Positions 8,768-17,831 of a DNA stretch of 64,000 bases are shown piece by piece. Below the pieces are notes generated by a model. That model saw only the letters and a program-made list of their open reading frames with translations. It did not search any database and had not been told where the DNA came from. The translations under genes were made by a program, and so were the position numbers. This stretch comes from Bog-159 sp963707465 (GTDB taxonomy: Bacteria; Acidobacteriota; Terriglobia; Bryobacterales; Bryobacteraceae), in the NCBI GenBank assembly GCA_963707465.1, contig CAVPQK010000015.1, forward strand, positions 496,001 through 560,000. Reading direction: 5' to 3'. Position 1 is the stretch's first letter, and each line of letters opens with the position of its first letter.

Positions 8768-8956
8768 ATGCACAAACCCAAACCGGGAAAATCAATGAGA
8801 CTCGCGGCCGCCGATGAGATCGCGGATATGGCTGCGCGGGGCGAGGACATCTCGGCCCATTTCACCAACCGGTTCACCGTCGTGCGGCCCGCGCGCCGGG
8901 TTAGCACCAGCGGCGGACGAGCGGTCATCGGTTCGCAGGAGAGGAATGCCAGTTAG
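8768..8956 (+). CDS. Small hypothetical protein
   Basis: A 62-residue ORF, MHKPKPGKSMRLAAADE..., with the core EIADMAARGEDISAHFTNRFTVV. A GAGGAG site about 14 bases before the ATG supports this start over the one at 8735. The core resembles short conserved proteins and antitoxin-like proteins of soil bacteria, but I cannot name a family. No toxin-like partner follows, since rhamnulokinase starts 28 bases later. Confidence 0.5.
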   Translation: MHKPKPGKSMRLAAADEIADMAARGEDISAHFTNRFTVVRPARRVSTSGGRAVIGSQERNAS

Positions 8957-8984
8957 CGGCTAGCCCTTCACCGTCACACTCACC

Positions 8985-10406
8985 ATGTCACACTATCTGG
9001 CTTTCGACCTCGGCGCGGAAAGCGGACGCGCCATGCTGGGCACCCTCGAAAACGGCCGCCTGGCTATCGAAGAACTTCACCGCTTCGCCAACACGCCGGT
9101 GCGCGTGTTCGACGCGCTCCATTGGGACACGCTGCGGCTCTGGCACGAGATCCAGCGCGGCCTCGCCATCGCCGGGCGGGAACGCCATCTCCGACTCGAC
9201 GGCATCGGCATCGATACCTGGGGCGTGGATTTCGCCCTCCTCGGCGCGGACGGCGCGCTGGCCGACAATCCGCGGCACTATCGCGATCCGCGCACCAACG
9301 GCGTCATGGAGCAGGTCTTCCGCATAGTGCCCCGCGCCGAGGTGTTCGCCCAGACCGGCATCCAGTTCATGCAGCTCAATTCGCTCTACCAGTTCTACGC
9401 GCTGAAGCTGGCCGGTTCGCCCGCGCTGGCCGCCGCCCGCACGCTGCTGTTCATGCCGGACCTGCTGAACTACTGGCTCACCGGTGTAGCGCGCGCCGAG
9501 TTGACCATCGCCAGCACGTCGCAGTTTTACGATCCGCGCGCCAAGACCTGGGCCCGCGATCTGCTCGAGCGGCTGGGCCTGCCCACCGGCATCCTGCCCG
9601 AAATTGTCCCGCCGGGGACGCACCTCGGTCCGCTGCTCGATACGGTGGCCGGTGCGGCGGGCCTTGGCGCCGTGCCAGTCTACACCACCGGATGCCACGA
9701 CACCGCGTCCGCTGTAGCCGCCGTGCCGGCCGAGGGCTCGAACTGGTGCTACATCAGCTCCGGCACCTGGTCGTTGATGGGCGCCGAACTCGACGAGCCG
9801 GTGATCGACGAGCGCGCGCTGGCCCAGAATCTGACCAACGAAATCGGCGCGGCGGGGAAAGTGCGCTTTCTGAAAAACATCGCGGGCCTATGGCTTCTGC
9901 AGGAGTGCCGGCGAGCGTGGGCGCTCGAAGGCGTGGAGTACACATACGAGGAACTGGTGCGCCTGGCCGGAGACGCGCAACCCGCGCGCGCAACCATCGA
10001 CGTCGACGCGTTCCTCGATCCGGGCGACATGCCGCGCAAGATCGCGGACCATTGCCGGGCGCGCGGTCAGACCCCGCCCGAGACGCCCGGCGAATTTACG
10101 CGCACGATTCTGGAGAGCCTGGCGGTGCGTTACCGGCAGGTGCTCGAGAGCCTGGAACTGGCGGCCGGCCGGCGGTTCGACGTGATCCATATCGTCGGCG
10201 GCGGCTCGCGCAACACGCTCCTGAACCAATTGGTGGCCGATGCCACGGGCCGCACCGTGATCGCGGGCCCCAGCGAAGCCACCGCGATAGGGAATGTGCT
10301 GATCCAGGCGATCGGCGCTGGGGAACTGGCTGGACTGGACGAAGCGCGCAGCGTCGTACGCCGGTCATTCGGCGTGGTCATTCTGACTCCTGACCCTGTC
10401 TCCTGA
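8985..10406 (+). CDS. rhaB: Rhamnulokinase
   Basis: A 473-residue sugar kinase of the FGGY family that phosphorylates L-rhamnulose in rhamnose breakdown. The start YLAFDLGAESGRAMLG is the RhaB form of phosphate motif 1, and DGIGIDTWGVDFALLG, TTGCHDTASAVAAVP and SSGTWSLMG are family hallmarks, as is the adenosine motif HIVGGGSRNTLLNQL near residue 400. Length is typical (about 470-490). No other rhamnose gene (rhaA, rhaD, transporter) is in the window, so its operon context is missing. Confidence 0.9.
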   Translation: MSHYLAFDLGAESGRAMLGTLENGRLAIEELHRFANTPVRVFDALHWDTLRLWHEIQRGLAIAGRERHLRLDGIGIDTWGVDFALLGADGALADNPRHYRDPRTNGVMEQVFRIVPRAEVFAQTGIQFMQLNSLYQFYALKLAGSPALAAARTLLFMPDLLNYWLTGVARAELTIASTSQFYDPRAKTWARDLLERLGLPTGILPEIVPPGTHLGPLLDTVAGAAGLGAVPVYTTGCHDTASAVAAVPAEGSNWCYISSGTWSLMGAELDEPVIDERALAQNLTNEIGAAGKVRFLKNIAGLWLLQECRRAWALEGVEYTYEELVRLAGDAQPARATIDVDAFLDPGDMPRKIADHCRARGQTPPETPGEFTRTILESLAVRYRQVLESLELAAGRRFDVIHIVGGGSRNTLLNQLVADATGRTVIAGPSEATAIGNVLIQAIGAGELAGLDEARSVVRRSFGVVILTPDPVS

Positions 10407-10433
10407 CTCCTGTCTCCTGTCTCCTGTCTCCTG
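10384..10433. repeat. Short tandem repeat, TGTCTCC/TGACTCC heptamers
   Basis: About seven 7-base units (TGACTCC, TGTCTCC) run through the end of rhaB and across the stop codon to the convergent alcohol dehydrogenase gene. The last residues of RhaB (TPDPVS) are encoded by this repeat. Repeats of this kind can change length by slippage. Confidence 0.6.
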
Positions 10434-10436
10434 CCT

Positions 10437-11489
10437 TCATCTGAGCGACCCCATATCGATCGAGAAGCGGTACTTCACATCCGACTTGAGCACTCTCTCG
10501 TACGCCTCATTCACTCTCTGAATCGGGATCACTTCCACGTCGGCCGTGATGTGATTAGCGCCGCAAAAGTCCAGCATCTCCTGCGTCTCCGCCACACCGC
10601 CGATGGCCGAACCGGACAAACTGCGGCGGGCCATGATCAACCCAAAGGCGGAGACCGCCAGCGGCTTAGCCGGCGCGCCTACCAGGGTCAGGTTGCCGTC
10701 CCGGCCAAGCAGCCCGATAAGCGAATCGATGTCGTGGTCCGCCGAAACCGCGTCCAGGATGAAATCGAAACTGCCGGCGTGCTTCTTCATCTCGCCGGCA
10801 TTGCGCGAAATCACGACTTCATCCGCGCCCAGCCGCAGCGCATCCTCTTTCTTGTTCGGCGATGTGCTGAACACCACGACGTGCGCTCCCAGCGCATGCG
10901 CGAATTTCACGCCCATGTGACCCAGGCCGCCCAGACCAACCACGCCAACCTTCTTGCCCTTGGAAACGCCCCAGTGCCGCATCGGCGAGTATGTCGTAAT
11001 GCCCGCGCACAGCAGCGGCGCGGCCCCGGCCAGATTCAGATTCGCCGGCACGCTCAGCACGAATCGTTCGTCCACCACCACGCTATCGGAGTAGCCGCCG
11101 TACGTCACACCACCCAGGTGCTTGTCCGGGGAGTTGAAGGTCAATGTCATGTTCGGGCAGAACTGCTCAAACCCCGCTTTGCATTGCGGGCACGTCCCGT
11201 CCGAGTCGACCATGCAGCCCACTGCGGCCAGGTCTCCCGCCTTGTACCTGGTCACGGCCGAGCCGGTCTTGGTCACGCGCCCCACGATCTCGTGTCCGGG
11301 CACGATCGGATAAACAGTGGGCATCACGCTGCTCCACTCATTGCGCACGGAATGCAGATCGGAGTGACAGATTCCGCAGAATAGGATTTCGATCTGCACG
11401 TCGTGTTCGGTCGGGTCCCGGCGCGCGATCGTTGTGCCGGCCATCCGCGACTCTGCGCTGGCGGCCGAATAAGCTTTAGCGTTGTACAT
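10437..11489 (-). CDS. NAD(P)-dependent zinc alcohol dehydrogenase (YahK-like)
   Basis: A 350-residue medium-chain dehydrogenase that reduces aldehydes to alcohols. Catalytic zinc ligands appear in CGICHSDLH and VPGHEIVGRV; the structural zinc site is CPQCKAGFEQFC. The Rossmann motif GLGGLGHMGVKFAHALG follows, with FSTSPNKKEDA after the next strand, as in the cinnamyl-alcohol/YahK group. The gene is 35 bases downstream of the aldo/keto reductase on the same strand, so both may be co-transcribed and respond to the divergent AraC regulator. The physiological substrate is unknown. Confidence 0.88.
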   Translation of the reverse strand: MYNAKAYSAASAESRMAGTTIARRDPTEHDVQIEILFCGICHSDLHSVRNEWSSVMPTVYPIVPGHEIVGRVTKTGSAVTRYKAGDLAAVGCMVDSDGTCPQCKAGFEQFCPNMTLTFNSPDKHLGGVTYGGYSDSVVVDERFVLSVPANLNLAGAAPLLCAGITTYSPMRHWGVSKGKKVGVVGLGGLGHMGVKFAHALGAHVVVFSTSPNKKEDALRLGADEVVISRNAGEMKKHAGSFDFILDAVSADHDIDSLIGLLGRDGNLTLVGAPAKPLAVSAFGLIMARRSLSGSAIGGVAETQEMLDFCGANHITADVEVIPIQRVNEAYERVLKSDVKYRFSIDMGSLR

Positions 11490-11524
11490 TATTATGCTCC
11501 TTCATTCAACTAAACACGCACTGC

Positions 11525-12520
11525 CTAGAGTCCCGTCATCTGCTCGATATGTTCCGGGTACCTGGCCCCCTGCACCGTGATCTTCGCCGCGGCCCTCTCG
11601 ATCTCGCCCAGGTCGTCCGCCGTCAACTCGACCGCTGCCGCCCCGATGTTCTCCTCCAGGCGCGCCAGTTTTGTCGTGCCCGGAATCGGAACGATCCACG
11701 GCTTCTGCGCCAGCAGCCACGCCAGCGCGATCTGCGCGGGAGTCGCACCCTTCCGCCTTCCCACCTCACCCAGCAAATCCACCAAAGCCATGTTCGCCTT
11801 CCGGGCCTCGGGCGTAAAGCGGGGCAGAGTGCTGCGAAAATCCGAGCTGCCGATCTGGGTTGTTTCATCCATCTTCCCGGTCAGGAATCCTTTTCCCAGC
11901 GGGCTGTACGGAACGAAGCCAATGCCCAGTTCCTCGAGCGTCGGCAGCACTTCCTTTTCAGGTCCTCGGGTCCACAGCGAGTACTCGCTCTGCACCGCCG
12001 TCACCGGCTGCACGGCGTGCGCCCGCCGAATCGTGCGCGCGGCGGCCTCGGACATGCCGAAGTGCTTCACCTTGCCTTCCCCAATCAGGTCTTTCACCGC
12101 TCCCGCCACGTCTTCGATCGGCACCTTCGGGTCCACGCGGTGTTGGTAGAACAGATCGATACGATCGATCCTCAGCCGCTTGAGCGAAGCTTCGGCGACC
12201 TCTTTAATGCGCTCCGGCCGGCTATCCGGGCCCACGAAGCCGGGCTCTAAGTTGGGCTTCAGTTGGAACCCGAACTTCGTGGCGATCGCCACTTGCCCCC
12301 GGTAGGGAGCCAGCGCCTCGCCCACCAGTTCTTCATTGGTGAACGGGCCGTACACTTCGGCCGTATCGAAGAATGTGACGCCGCGTTCGACCGCCGCTCG
12401 CAGAAGTGCGGTCATCTCCTGTTTGTCTTTGGCCGGACCGTAAGAGAAGCTCATGCCCATGCAGCCCAGCCCGATCGACGAAACCTCAAACCTGCCATTT
12501 CCCAGTTTGCGCTTTTGCAT
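11525..12520 (-). CDS. Aldo/keto reductase
   Basis: A 331-residue NADPH-dependent TIM-barrel reductase. It starts MQKRKLGNGRFEVSSIGLGC with a strong GGAGAGGAGAGG before the ATG at 12520, which is why the longer upstream extension is not used. Catalytic residues are visible as D and Y in FFDTAEVYGP, K in ATKFGF and H in FYQHRVDP. The cofactor-binding end is IPGTTKLARLEENIGA. It resembles the YakC/AKR13 group. It is divergent from the AraC gene at 12704 with a 183-base gap that must hold both promoters. Confidence 0.88.
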   Translation of the reverse strand: MQKRKLGNGRFEVSSIGLGCMGMSFSYGPAKDKQEMTALLRAAVERGVTFFDTAEVYGPFTNEELVGEALAPYRGQVAIATKFGFQLKPNLEPGFVGPDSRPERIKEVAEASLKRLRIDRIDLFYQHRVDPKVPIEDVAGAVKDLIGEGKVKHFGMSEAAARTIRRAHAVQPVTAVQSEYSLWTRGPEKEVLPTLEELGIGFVPYSPLGKGFLTGKMDETTQIGSSDFRSTLPRFTPEARKANMALVDLLGEVGRRKGATPAQIALAWLLAQKPWIVPIPGTTKLARLEENIGAAAVELTADDLGEIERAAAKITVQGARYPEHIEQMTGL

Positions 12521-12703
12521 TTTTCCTCTCCTCTCCAGGTTAATTCCTGCAGCGTGGAAGCGGTATCCCGATCCTTCCGATTTATTGCCTATTTCTCTTG
12601 CAGCCAGGAAAAATTGTTGATGGCCGCACGCGCGCAAGCTATCCTGTTTACAGAGCCGCGACCGTCAGGGAGCGGTTTCCGTCAATCAAGATTGGAGCGA
12701 AAC

Positions 12704-13615
12704 ATGACCAAAGCCGGCGAATGCCGCGCCGAACTGGCCCGCAAGATTGCCCGGCAAATGGGATCGGCGGAGAATCGGGCAACCGCCATCCCCGGCGTGA
12801 CGCTGCACCGGCGGACCGCTCCTACCGCTCCATGCTCCGTCACCTACGAGCCGGGCGTGACCGTGATCGCCCAAGGGCGCAAACGGGTCGACCTCGGCCA
12901 AACCACGTTCATCTACGGTGAGTCGCGCTACCTGCTTACATCGGTCGATTTGCCCATTGTCAGCCAGATCGTCGAAGCCAGCGTCGCCAAGCCCTGTCTT
13001 GCCATGTCGCTCAAACTCGAAATGCCCGTGATCCGCGAACTCCTCAGCCGGGAGGACATTCAGATGGCCGAAGCGGCCTCGGACACCCCCGCCATGGCGA
13101 CCGGCGAAGCCACCGCGGAATTCCTCAGTGCCTGCAGCCGGCTCCTTGACCTGCTGGATACGCCGCGCGACATCCCCTTTCTGCATGGCCTCATTCAACG
13201 CGATATCGTTTACCGCATCCTGCGCGGGCCTGAGGGGGCGCGCCTGCGCGCGATCGCCACGCTGGGAGATCAGAGCAACCGCACCGCCAAGGCCATCGCC
13301 TGGGTCCGCACCAACTACGCCAAGCCGCTGCGCGTGGAAGATCTCGCGCAAGTCGCGGGCATGGGCGTATCCACGCTGCACCACCACTTCCGCGCGCTCA
13401 CCGCCATGAGTCCCGTTCAGTATCAGAAGCAGCTTCGCTTGCAGGCCGCCCGCGGGCGCATGCTCATCGACGGCCTGGACGCCGCCAGTGCCGCCTTTGA
13501 GGTTGGATACGAAAGCGCCAGCCAATTCAGTCGCGAATACAGCCGCTTCTTCGGCCAGCCGCCCAGGCGCGATATCCAAACCCTTCGCGCGCCCGGCGCT
13601 CCGCTGCTGGACTAG
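12704..13615 (+). CDS. AraC-family transcriptional regulator
   Basis: A 303-residue regulator. The N-terminal part (about residues 25-175, PCSVTYEPGVTVIAQGRKRV... LPIVSQIVEASVAKPCLAMS) is the cupin-like AraC_N sensor. The C-terminal two-helix-turn-helix region contains VEDLAQVAGMGVSTLHHHF and AAFEVGYESASQFSREYSRF. The ATG at 12704 has a GGAG site seven bases upstream; the open frame continues further upstream but without family similarity. AraC regulators of this type commonly control an adjacent divergent oxidoreductase, here the aldo/keto reductase. Confidence 0.88.
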   Translation: MTKAGECRAELARKIARQMGSAENRATAIPGVTLHRRTAPTAPCSVTYEPGVTVIAQGRKRVDLGQTTFIYGESRYLLTSVDLPIVSQIVEASVAKPCLAMSLKLEMPVIRELLSREDIQMAEAASDTPAMATGEATAEFLSACSRLLDLLDTPRDIPFLHGLIQRDIVYRILRGPEGARLRAIATLGDQSNRTAKAIAWVRTNYAKPLRVEDLAQVAGMGVSTLHHHFRALTAMSPVQYQKQLRLQAARGRMLIDGLDAASAAFEVGYESASQFSREYSRFFGQPPRRDIQTLRAPGAPLLD

Positions 13616-13657
13616 TGGGGCAGCCTCTCAGGCTGCGGACCCGCTCTCAGCGGGTCC
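13616..13657. repeat. Double-hairpin intergenic element, copy B
   Basis: Directly after the TAG of the AraC gene: TGGG, then a 7-bp hairpin GCAGCCT/AGGCTGC with a 3-base loop (13620-13636), then an 8-bp hairpin GGACCCGC/GCGGGTCC with a 5-base loop (13637-13657). The layout equals copy A at 2453, down to fusion with the preceding stop codon, while both stems differ in sequence and remain paired. Confidence 0.6.
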
Positions 13658-13744
13658 AGTAGATTGGACCACTCTGTTTTATCGAAATGGATCATCCCAT
13701 TGATACCCCGGACGATTTGGGTAGGATTCAAATAGGAGACCAAA

Positions 13745-14077
13745 ATGCATCACGTGCGACAAGACGACCTGCCCTTCCTGGGTAGCTCGCATGAGTTTAT
13801 CGGAGCCGAACAGGGAGATACCAGTGCTTCCGTGTTCCTATTCCACGGCAAACCCGGCGCAGGACCGGGGCCGCATCGGCACCCCTATGATGAGATCCAA
13901 TTTATCCGTGAAGGTCGTGGAGTCTCGACGGTCAATGGCAAGACGTTCGAGGGAGGAGCCGGCGACGTCTTTGTCATCAAGGCGGGCGAGATCCACAGCT
14001 TCAAGGTAGTTGGCGACTCGCCCCTGATACAAGTCGATGTGCATCTCAGTCCCCGATTCGTCCAGGAGAACCTGTAG
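13745..14077 (+). CDS. Cupin-domain protein
   Basis: A 110-residue single cupin. GPHRHPYDEIQFIREG at about residues 41-56 is cupin motif 1 with the metal-binding histidines and glutamate; GDVFVIKAGEIHSF near residue 80 is motif 2 with the second histidine. AGGAG lies before the ATG. Small cupins of this type bind a metal or small ligand and can be enzymes or sensors; nothing here decides which. It ends 8 bases before the convergent ankyrin gene. Confidence 0.8.
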   Translation: MHHVRQDDLPFLGSSHEFIGAEQGDTSASVFLFHGKPGAGPGPHRHPYDEIQFIREGRGVSTVNGKTFEGGAGDVFVIKAGEIHSFKVVGDSPLIQVDVHLSPRFVQENL

Positions 14078-14084
14078 TCGCACC

Positions 14085-15659
14085 CTACTTCGTTCGTGCG
14101 CGCTCGGCACGCGCCAGGAAGTCCGCCATATTCGTGTCGTTGGCGGCATGCCGCGCCCACCCCTCCGCGGTCGCGTTCCAGCGATAATCGTGAATCGTCA
14201 TGTCGATGCCGCGGTCAATCAAAAACTGCGCGGCTTCGTGGTTCGCGTGGACGGCGCACTCATGCAAGATGCTGGCCGGCTCGTGCGTGCTCCAGTCCGT
14301 GTTGATGTTGGCTCCGTGCGCCAACAGAAAATCCGCAATCTCAAACTGGCCATTCACGCACGCCCATGCCAACGCGACGTCCAGCACGTGCTGGGCGTTC
14401 GGGGGCACCCAATGAAGATTCCGGAGCCATGCAGGATGGTTGGCCGGGTGATGCTGGCTGAGGCTCCCCAACCTCGGACTGCCGGCCTCATCAAACCACC
14501 CCCTGACGCGCGCGAAGTCCCCTACGCCGGCCGCGTGAGCGAGATCGTCCGGCAGCGGCCAAATCGGAGTCAGTAGAGGGATGAGATGCGCGTTCCCATA
14601 CTCCAGTGCGAATTCCAGCGCGGACGAAGGTGGGCGCTCCACCCTCAGCGCGGGACTGAGATCGATCAGGCGGGCGATGAAAGGTCCCCGATCGTTGCAC
14701 GACGCATGCTCAATTAAATCCACCTGTAGCCCGGCATTGGATTCGCCGAGCAGATCGGGTTCCCGCTGTAGCCAGCGGTTGAATTCTTCCAGGTCGTTTC
14801 CATGTATCGCCGCTTCGAGTTCGTTCATCGCGACGGTCTGCCAGGGGCTTCCGTAGACTGGATGTTCGGCTAGGTAGTCGATGAACCCGCTTCGTCCACG
14901 CCATTTCTCCACTCGCTCGCCGAGCGCGGCGTCGAGCTCGATCGAACGGCTGAGAAGCAGAGCGGCGGCCGCCTTATGCTGAAAACCGCAGGCACAGAGG
15001 AATGCATGCGTGACGGTGGCGGCATCTCGACCGGGGCCTGTTGACTCCAGACCTTCACGTAAGCCGTCCATGTCGCCCAGCGCCGCGAGAACATCCAGCG
15101 TGCGCGGCAGAACACCCTTGCGCCAAAGAAGCTGCAACACTCCCTTCGCGCGCGCGCGAATGGCGCTTTCCCATATCGCCGGCTCTACTGTAGACCCTGC
15201 ATCCAGTAGAAACCCGGCGCAGTCGATGCGCGTGAACATCTTCTCCCGGTAAGGATCGCCGCTGTCACCGAACGAGCCGGCGGCAAACCCAAGTAATGAT
15301 TCTCCGGAATCATCGCGCCACGATAGCAGCGCAGGATACTCCTGCACGAGTTGGCCTAATCGTTCGACCTTGTTGTCATGGATGGCGCGCTTCGCCTCCG
15401 CGGCGGCCCAGTCCAAGCCCTTGCCTCCCAGGCCGAGGACTGCGGCGCGCAGATCCTGCCAGCCGGCGAAACCGTATTCCCGGGCGAGCACCAACTGCGC
15501 GTCGCGTAACGATAGAGGAAGCGCGGGCGCCGGCAATTGCGCATAAACACGCGCGAGTGCATCCGCGTCGGCGGCGGCGAACTGGCGCGCCAGTTTCTTG
15601 GCTTGCTTCCGGATGGATTCAAAAGACGAGTGCAGGGGTAATAATTTCGACGGGGTCAC
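14085..15659 (-). CDS. Ankyrin-repeat protein
   Basis: About 524 residues. The C-terminal part has clear ankyrin units (ALAWACVNGQFEIADFLLAHG; ILHECAVHANHEAAQFLIDRG), with weaker units before it. The N-terminus (SSFESIRKQAKKLARQFAAA, then LVLAREYGFAGWQDLRAAV) is a helical region often found in front of such repeats. An in-frame ATG lies at 15674, but AAGGAGG falls just inside it and is ideally spaced for the GTG at 15659, so I choose the GTG. There is no signal peptide; a cytoplasmic protein-protein interaction role is likely. Confidence 0.75.
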   Translation of the reverse strand: MTPSKLLPLHSSFESIRKQAKKLARQFAAADADALARVYAQLPAPALPLSLRDAQLVLAREYGFAGWQDLRAAVLGLGGKGLDWAAAEAKRAIHDNKVERLGQLVQEYPALLSWRDDSGESLLGFAAGSFGDSGDPYREKMFTRIDCAGFLLDAGSTVEPAIWESAIRARAKGVLQLLWRKGVLPRTLDVLAALGDMDGLREGLESTGPGRDAATVTHAFLCACGFQHKAAAALLLSRSIELDAALGERVEKWRGRSGFIDYLAEHPVYGSPWQTVAMNELEAAIHGNDLEEFNRWLQREPDLLGESNAGLQVDLIEHASCNDRGPFIARLIDLSPALRVERPPSSALEFALEYGNAHLIPLLTPIWPLPDDLAHAAGVGDFARVRGWFDEAGSPRLGSLSQHHPANHPAWLRNLHWVPPNAQHVLDVALAWACVNGQFEIADFLLAHGANINTDWSTHEPASILHECAVHANHEAAQFLIDRGIDMTIHDYRWNATAEGWARHAANDTNMADFLARAERARTK

Positions 15660-15914
15660 AAGGCCTCCTTTCATACTTGCCGGTGTCCCGCTGATACCAG
15701 GCTGAAAGAAGGTAACAGATGCTTCAAAACGAAAGCAGGTGGGATGTTTCCCTTGCCGCGGGTAGGAGGCGCCCTGTTAGCGCACTGCCTCAACTCTATC
15801 CGGTTCCGCTGGGATTGTCAATTTCAAGTCTTGTCTTGTCTCACGCAGGATGAGCTTGAAGGAGGGGGTCTCTGCCCGTGCGGGCATCCATGCTATTTTG
15901 GGACTGGAGCATGG

Positions 15915-16157
15915 ATGAGCATAGTGATCCAACCCGAGTTGGAGTCCAGGCTTCGCGCCAGGGCCGAAGCGGAGGGCGTTACGGTCCAGGCCTACATCGA
16001 ACGGCTCGCCCGCGACGACGAAGCCGCGGAGGAGGAGCTTGAGGCCTTAGCGCTCGAAGGTCTCAATTCCGGCCAATCGATCGCGGCGTCTGATAGTTAT
16101 TGGGCTGAGAAGCGCCGCCGAGTCAGTGATCGCTACCGGAACACCGGCGCTCGGTGA
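15915..16157 (+). CDS. Antitoxin-like protein of a ParDE-type module
   Basis: 80 residues, MSIVIQPELESRLRARAEAE..., with a ribbon-helix-helix-like start (PELESRLRARAEAEGVTVQAYIERL) and an acidic helical tail. A GGAG site precedes the ATG. The stop overlaps the GTG of the next reading frame, a ParE-like toxin that is frameshifted. It is therefore probably an antitoxin that has lost a working partner. Confidence 0.65.
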   Translation: MSIVIQPELESRLRARAEAEGVTVQAYIERLARDDEAAEEELEALALEGLNSGQSIAASDSYWAEKRRRVSDRYRNTGAR

Positions 16158-16480
16158 GAAGCCACCACACGATTAAAACCCTGAGCCGACTCTGACATCG
16201 AGGATTATGCCGGCTATCTCGCACGCCATGCGAGCCTCGATGTGGCGCTAAGCTTCCTGGCTGCTGTGAACGAGACGTTCTCCCTCCTCGCTACCCAGCC
16301 GAACATGGTTTGGCATGCGCGGCTCACGACCCCGGCGCTTGCCACGCTGCGCATGTTCCGTGTCGCAGGGTTTGAACGCATGCTCATTCTCTACCCGCCG
16401 TTGGAAGACGGGGTCGATATACTCCGCCTCGTCCACGGCTCCGCGAGTCGGGAGCGATGCGTCCAAGCGAAAAGTCGTAT
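16154..16480 (+). pseudogene. ParE-like toxin, frameshifted
   Basis: The body of a RelE/ParE-fold toxin is readable in one frame (DIEDYAGYLARHASLDVALSFL... MLILYPPLEDGVDILRLVHG) from about 16185 to 16440. That frame has a stop at 16182 and no start codon. The expected N-terminus (VRSHHTIKTLSRL, from a GTG overlapping the antitoxin stop) is in another frame and hits a stop at 16193. After LVHGS the expected ending also shifts frame. At least one indel near 16175-16195 has inactivated it, unless the sequence is wrong there. Confidence 0.65.
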
Positions 16481-16488
16481 CATGAGTC

Positions 16489-16686
16489 GTGGCAGTCAAG
16501 GTTCGCGACTTGATCAGGACCCTGGAAGACGCGGGCTGGCGCCACATCCGGACATCCGGCGACCACCGCGTGTTTAAGAACCCGGAAGGCCGCATCACCG
16601 TCGTGTCGGGAAAACCCGGCGACGACGTTCGGCCCGGCACCTATCGGGCCGTTTTGCGGCAAACCGGTATCAAGGAGGCTGCGTAA
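16489..16686 (+). CDS. hicA: HicA-type mRNA interferase toxin
   Basis: 65 residues with the HicA dsRBD-like fold: KVRDLIRTLEDAGWRHIRT, then SGDHRVFKNPEGR with the catalytic histidine, and the basic ending RAVLRQTGI. It starts at a GTG without a good ribosome-binding site. Its TAA overlaps the ATG of hicB by one base. The pair appears intact. Confidence 0.85.
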   Translation: MAVKVRDLIRTLEDAGWRHIRTSGDHRVFKNPEGRITVVSGKPGDDVRPGTYRAVLRQTGIKEAA

Positions 16687-16898
16687 TGATCCGAAAGTAC
16701 ACCCTGATCATCGAAGGGGACAGCGCCGGGTACAGCGGCTACGTGCCAGAACTGCCCACCATTCTGGTCACCGGGAACTCCATAGAAGATTTGACCGCCC
16801 GCGCCAAAGAAGCCATCGGCCTCTACTGGGAAACTTTGCACGCCGACTGGTCCCCAGCCTCCACGATTCGCGAAATAGAGGTCGAACTGCCGGTGTAG
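16686..16898 (+). CDS. hicB: HicB-type antitoxin
   Basis: 70 residues, MIRKYTLIIEGDSAGYSGYV..., the degraded-RNaseH-like fold of HicB with PELPTILVTGNSIEDLTARAKEAIGLY. It neutralises HicA. The short form lacks a separate C-terminal DNA-binding domain, so autoregulation may need another factor. It is translationally coupled to hicA (TAATG). Confidence 0.85.
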   Translation: MIRKYTLIIEGDSAGYSGYVPELPTILVTGNSIEDLTARAKEAIGLYWETLHADWSPASTIREIEVELPV

Positions 16899-16975
16899 GC
16901 GATCCTCACTACAGCCGGCCGCCCGTTCTCCCTTAGGCGACGCTTAAGTTCGCTAGAATTGGATTGGAGCGTACC

Positions 16976-17374
16976 GTGCCGAAGCAACGAACAAGACGGC
17001 CCAGCAAAGATGGCCTGGATCGAAGGGGCGGACCCCTCGGCCCCGACAATCGCCAACGCGACAACGGCGCGCAGGTCCGTGAGAAGAGAGGCGACACCCG
17101 CATCGACACGCTTCGCCAGACCTACGGCGACAACTTCGCTCCCGGCATTCGAGGTGACGCACACTTGAAGACCTTGCTCGATCGAACAGGTAGCGCCTCG
17201 TTGTCCGACTACTTGAAATCCGCCGGGCGCTCGCCGGTTAGCGGAAACGACGCAGAAGACCGCGCAATCGAGAAACCATCCAATATACTTTACGCTTCCC
17301 CTGAACAGTTTAGAGAAGCCCATCGCAAGACGAGTGCACTGCACGCCCGTCTCTATCGCCGTCTCGCCGAATAG
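16976..17374 (+). CDS. Conserved hypothetical protein
   Basis: 132 residues from a GTG with GGAG six bases upstream; an earlier TTG at 16964 is less likely. The N-terminal 40 residues are basic and Gly/Arg-rich (KQRTRRPSKDGLDRRGG), followed by a compact part with DTRIDTLRQTYGDNFAPGIRGD and KTLLDRTGSASLSDYLK. This resembles small proteins I have seen near mobile-element genes, but I cannot assign a family. It stands between the HicAB and VapBC modules. Confidence 0.55.
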   Translation: MPKQRTRRPSKDGLDRRGGPLGPDNRQRDNGAQVREKRGDTRIDTLRQTYGDNFAPGIRGDAHLKTLLDRTGSASLSDYLKSAGRSPVSGNDAEDRAIEKPSNILYASPEQFREAHRKTSALHARLYRRLAE

Positions 17375-17428
17375 GCCGCCTTACGACAGCTGTTTCCTTG
17401 GAAGCGGGACCGGTTCGGGCGACTACGG

Positions 17429-17831
17429 TCAATCGTCCCAATCCTCCGTTTCCAAATCCTCAATGTCCTGAAAGTGGCGATCGCGGGTTACCAGGATCAT
17501 GCCGTGACGTTTCGCGGTAGCTGCAATCCAAATGTCATTCTCGGGAATTGGCCGCCCCTTCTCCTTCAGGCGCTGTTTCAGGAGTCCGTATTCACGTGCG
17601 ACGTCGAGATCGCACGGGACGATGGATCTGCCAGCCGCGAATCGCTCCACTCTCGCCGTGTTCTCAGACGGCCGTCCGGATTTCGCAGCCCCGAAAAACA
17701 ACTCACCGGCCGCGACCGCTGGAATGAACACCTCCGGCGCCTGGTCCAGATGGGACAATACCGTCTCATCCCCCTCCCAGCAGGGCGATGACGATATTGG
17801 TGTCGAGCAGAAACTTACCACTCGCCGGCAT
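17429..17831 (-). pseudogene. vapC: VapC PIN-domain toxin with a one-base frameshift
   Basis: Most of the PIN-domain RNase is open (VFIPAVAAGELFFGAAKSGR, then PENDIWIAATAKRHGMILVTRDRHF). The start MPASGKFLLDTNIVIALL, with the first catalytic aspartate, is in another frame. The two join perfectly to ALLEGDETVL if one base is removed from the G/C runs at 17770-17778. The ATG at 17831 overlaps the vapB 3' end. This is either a real inactivating indel or a homopolymer sequencing error. Confidence 0.75.
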
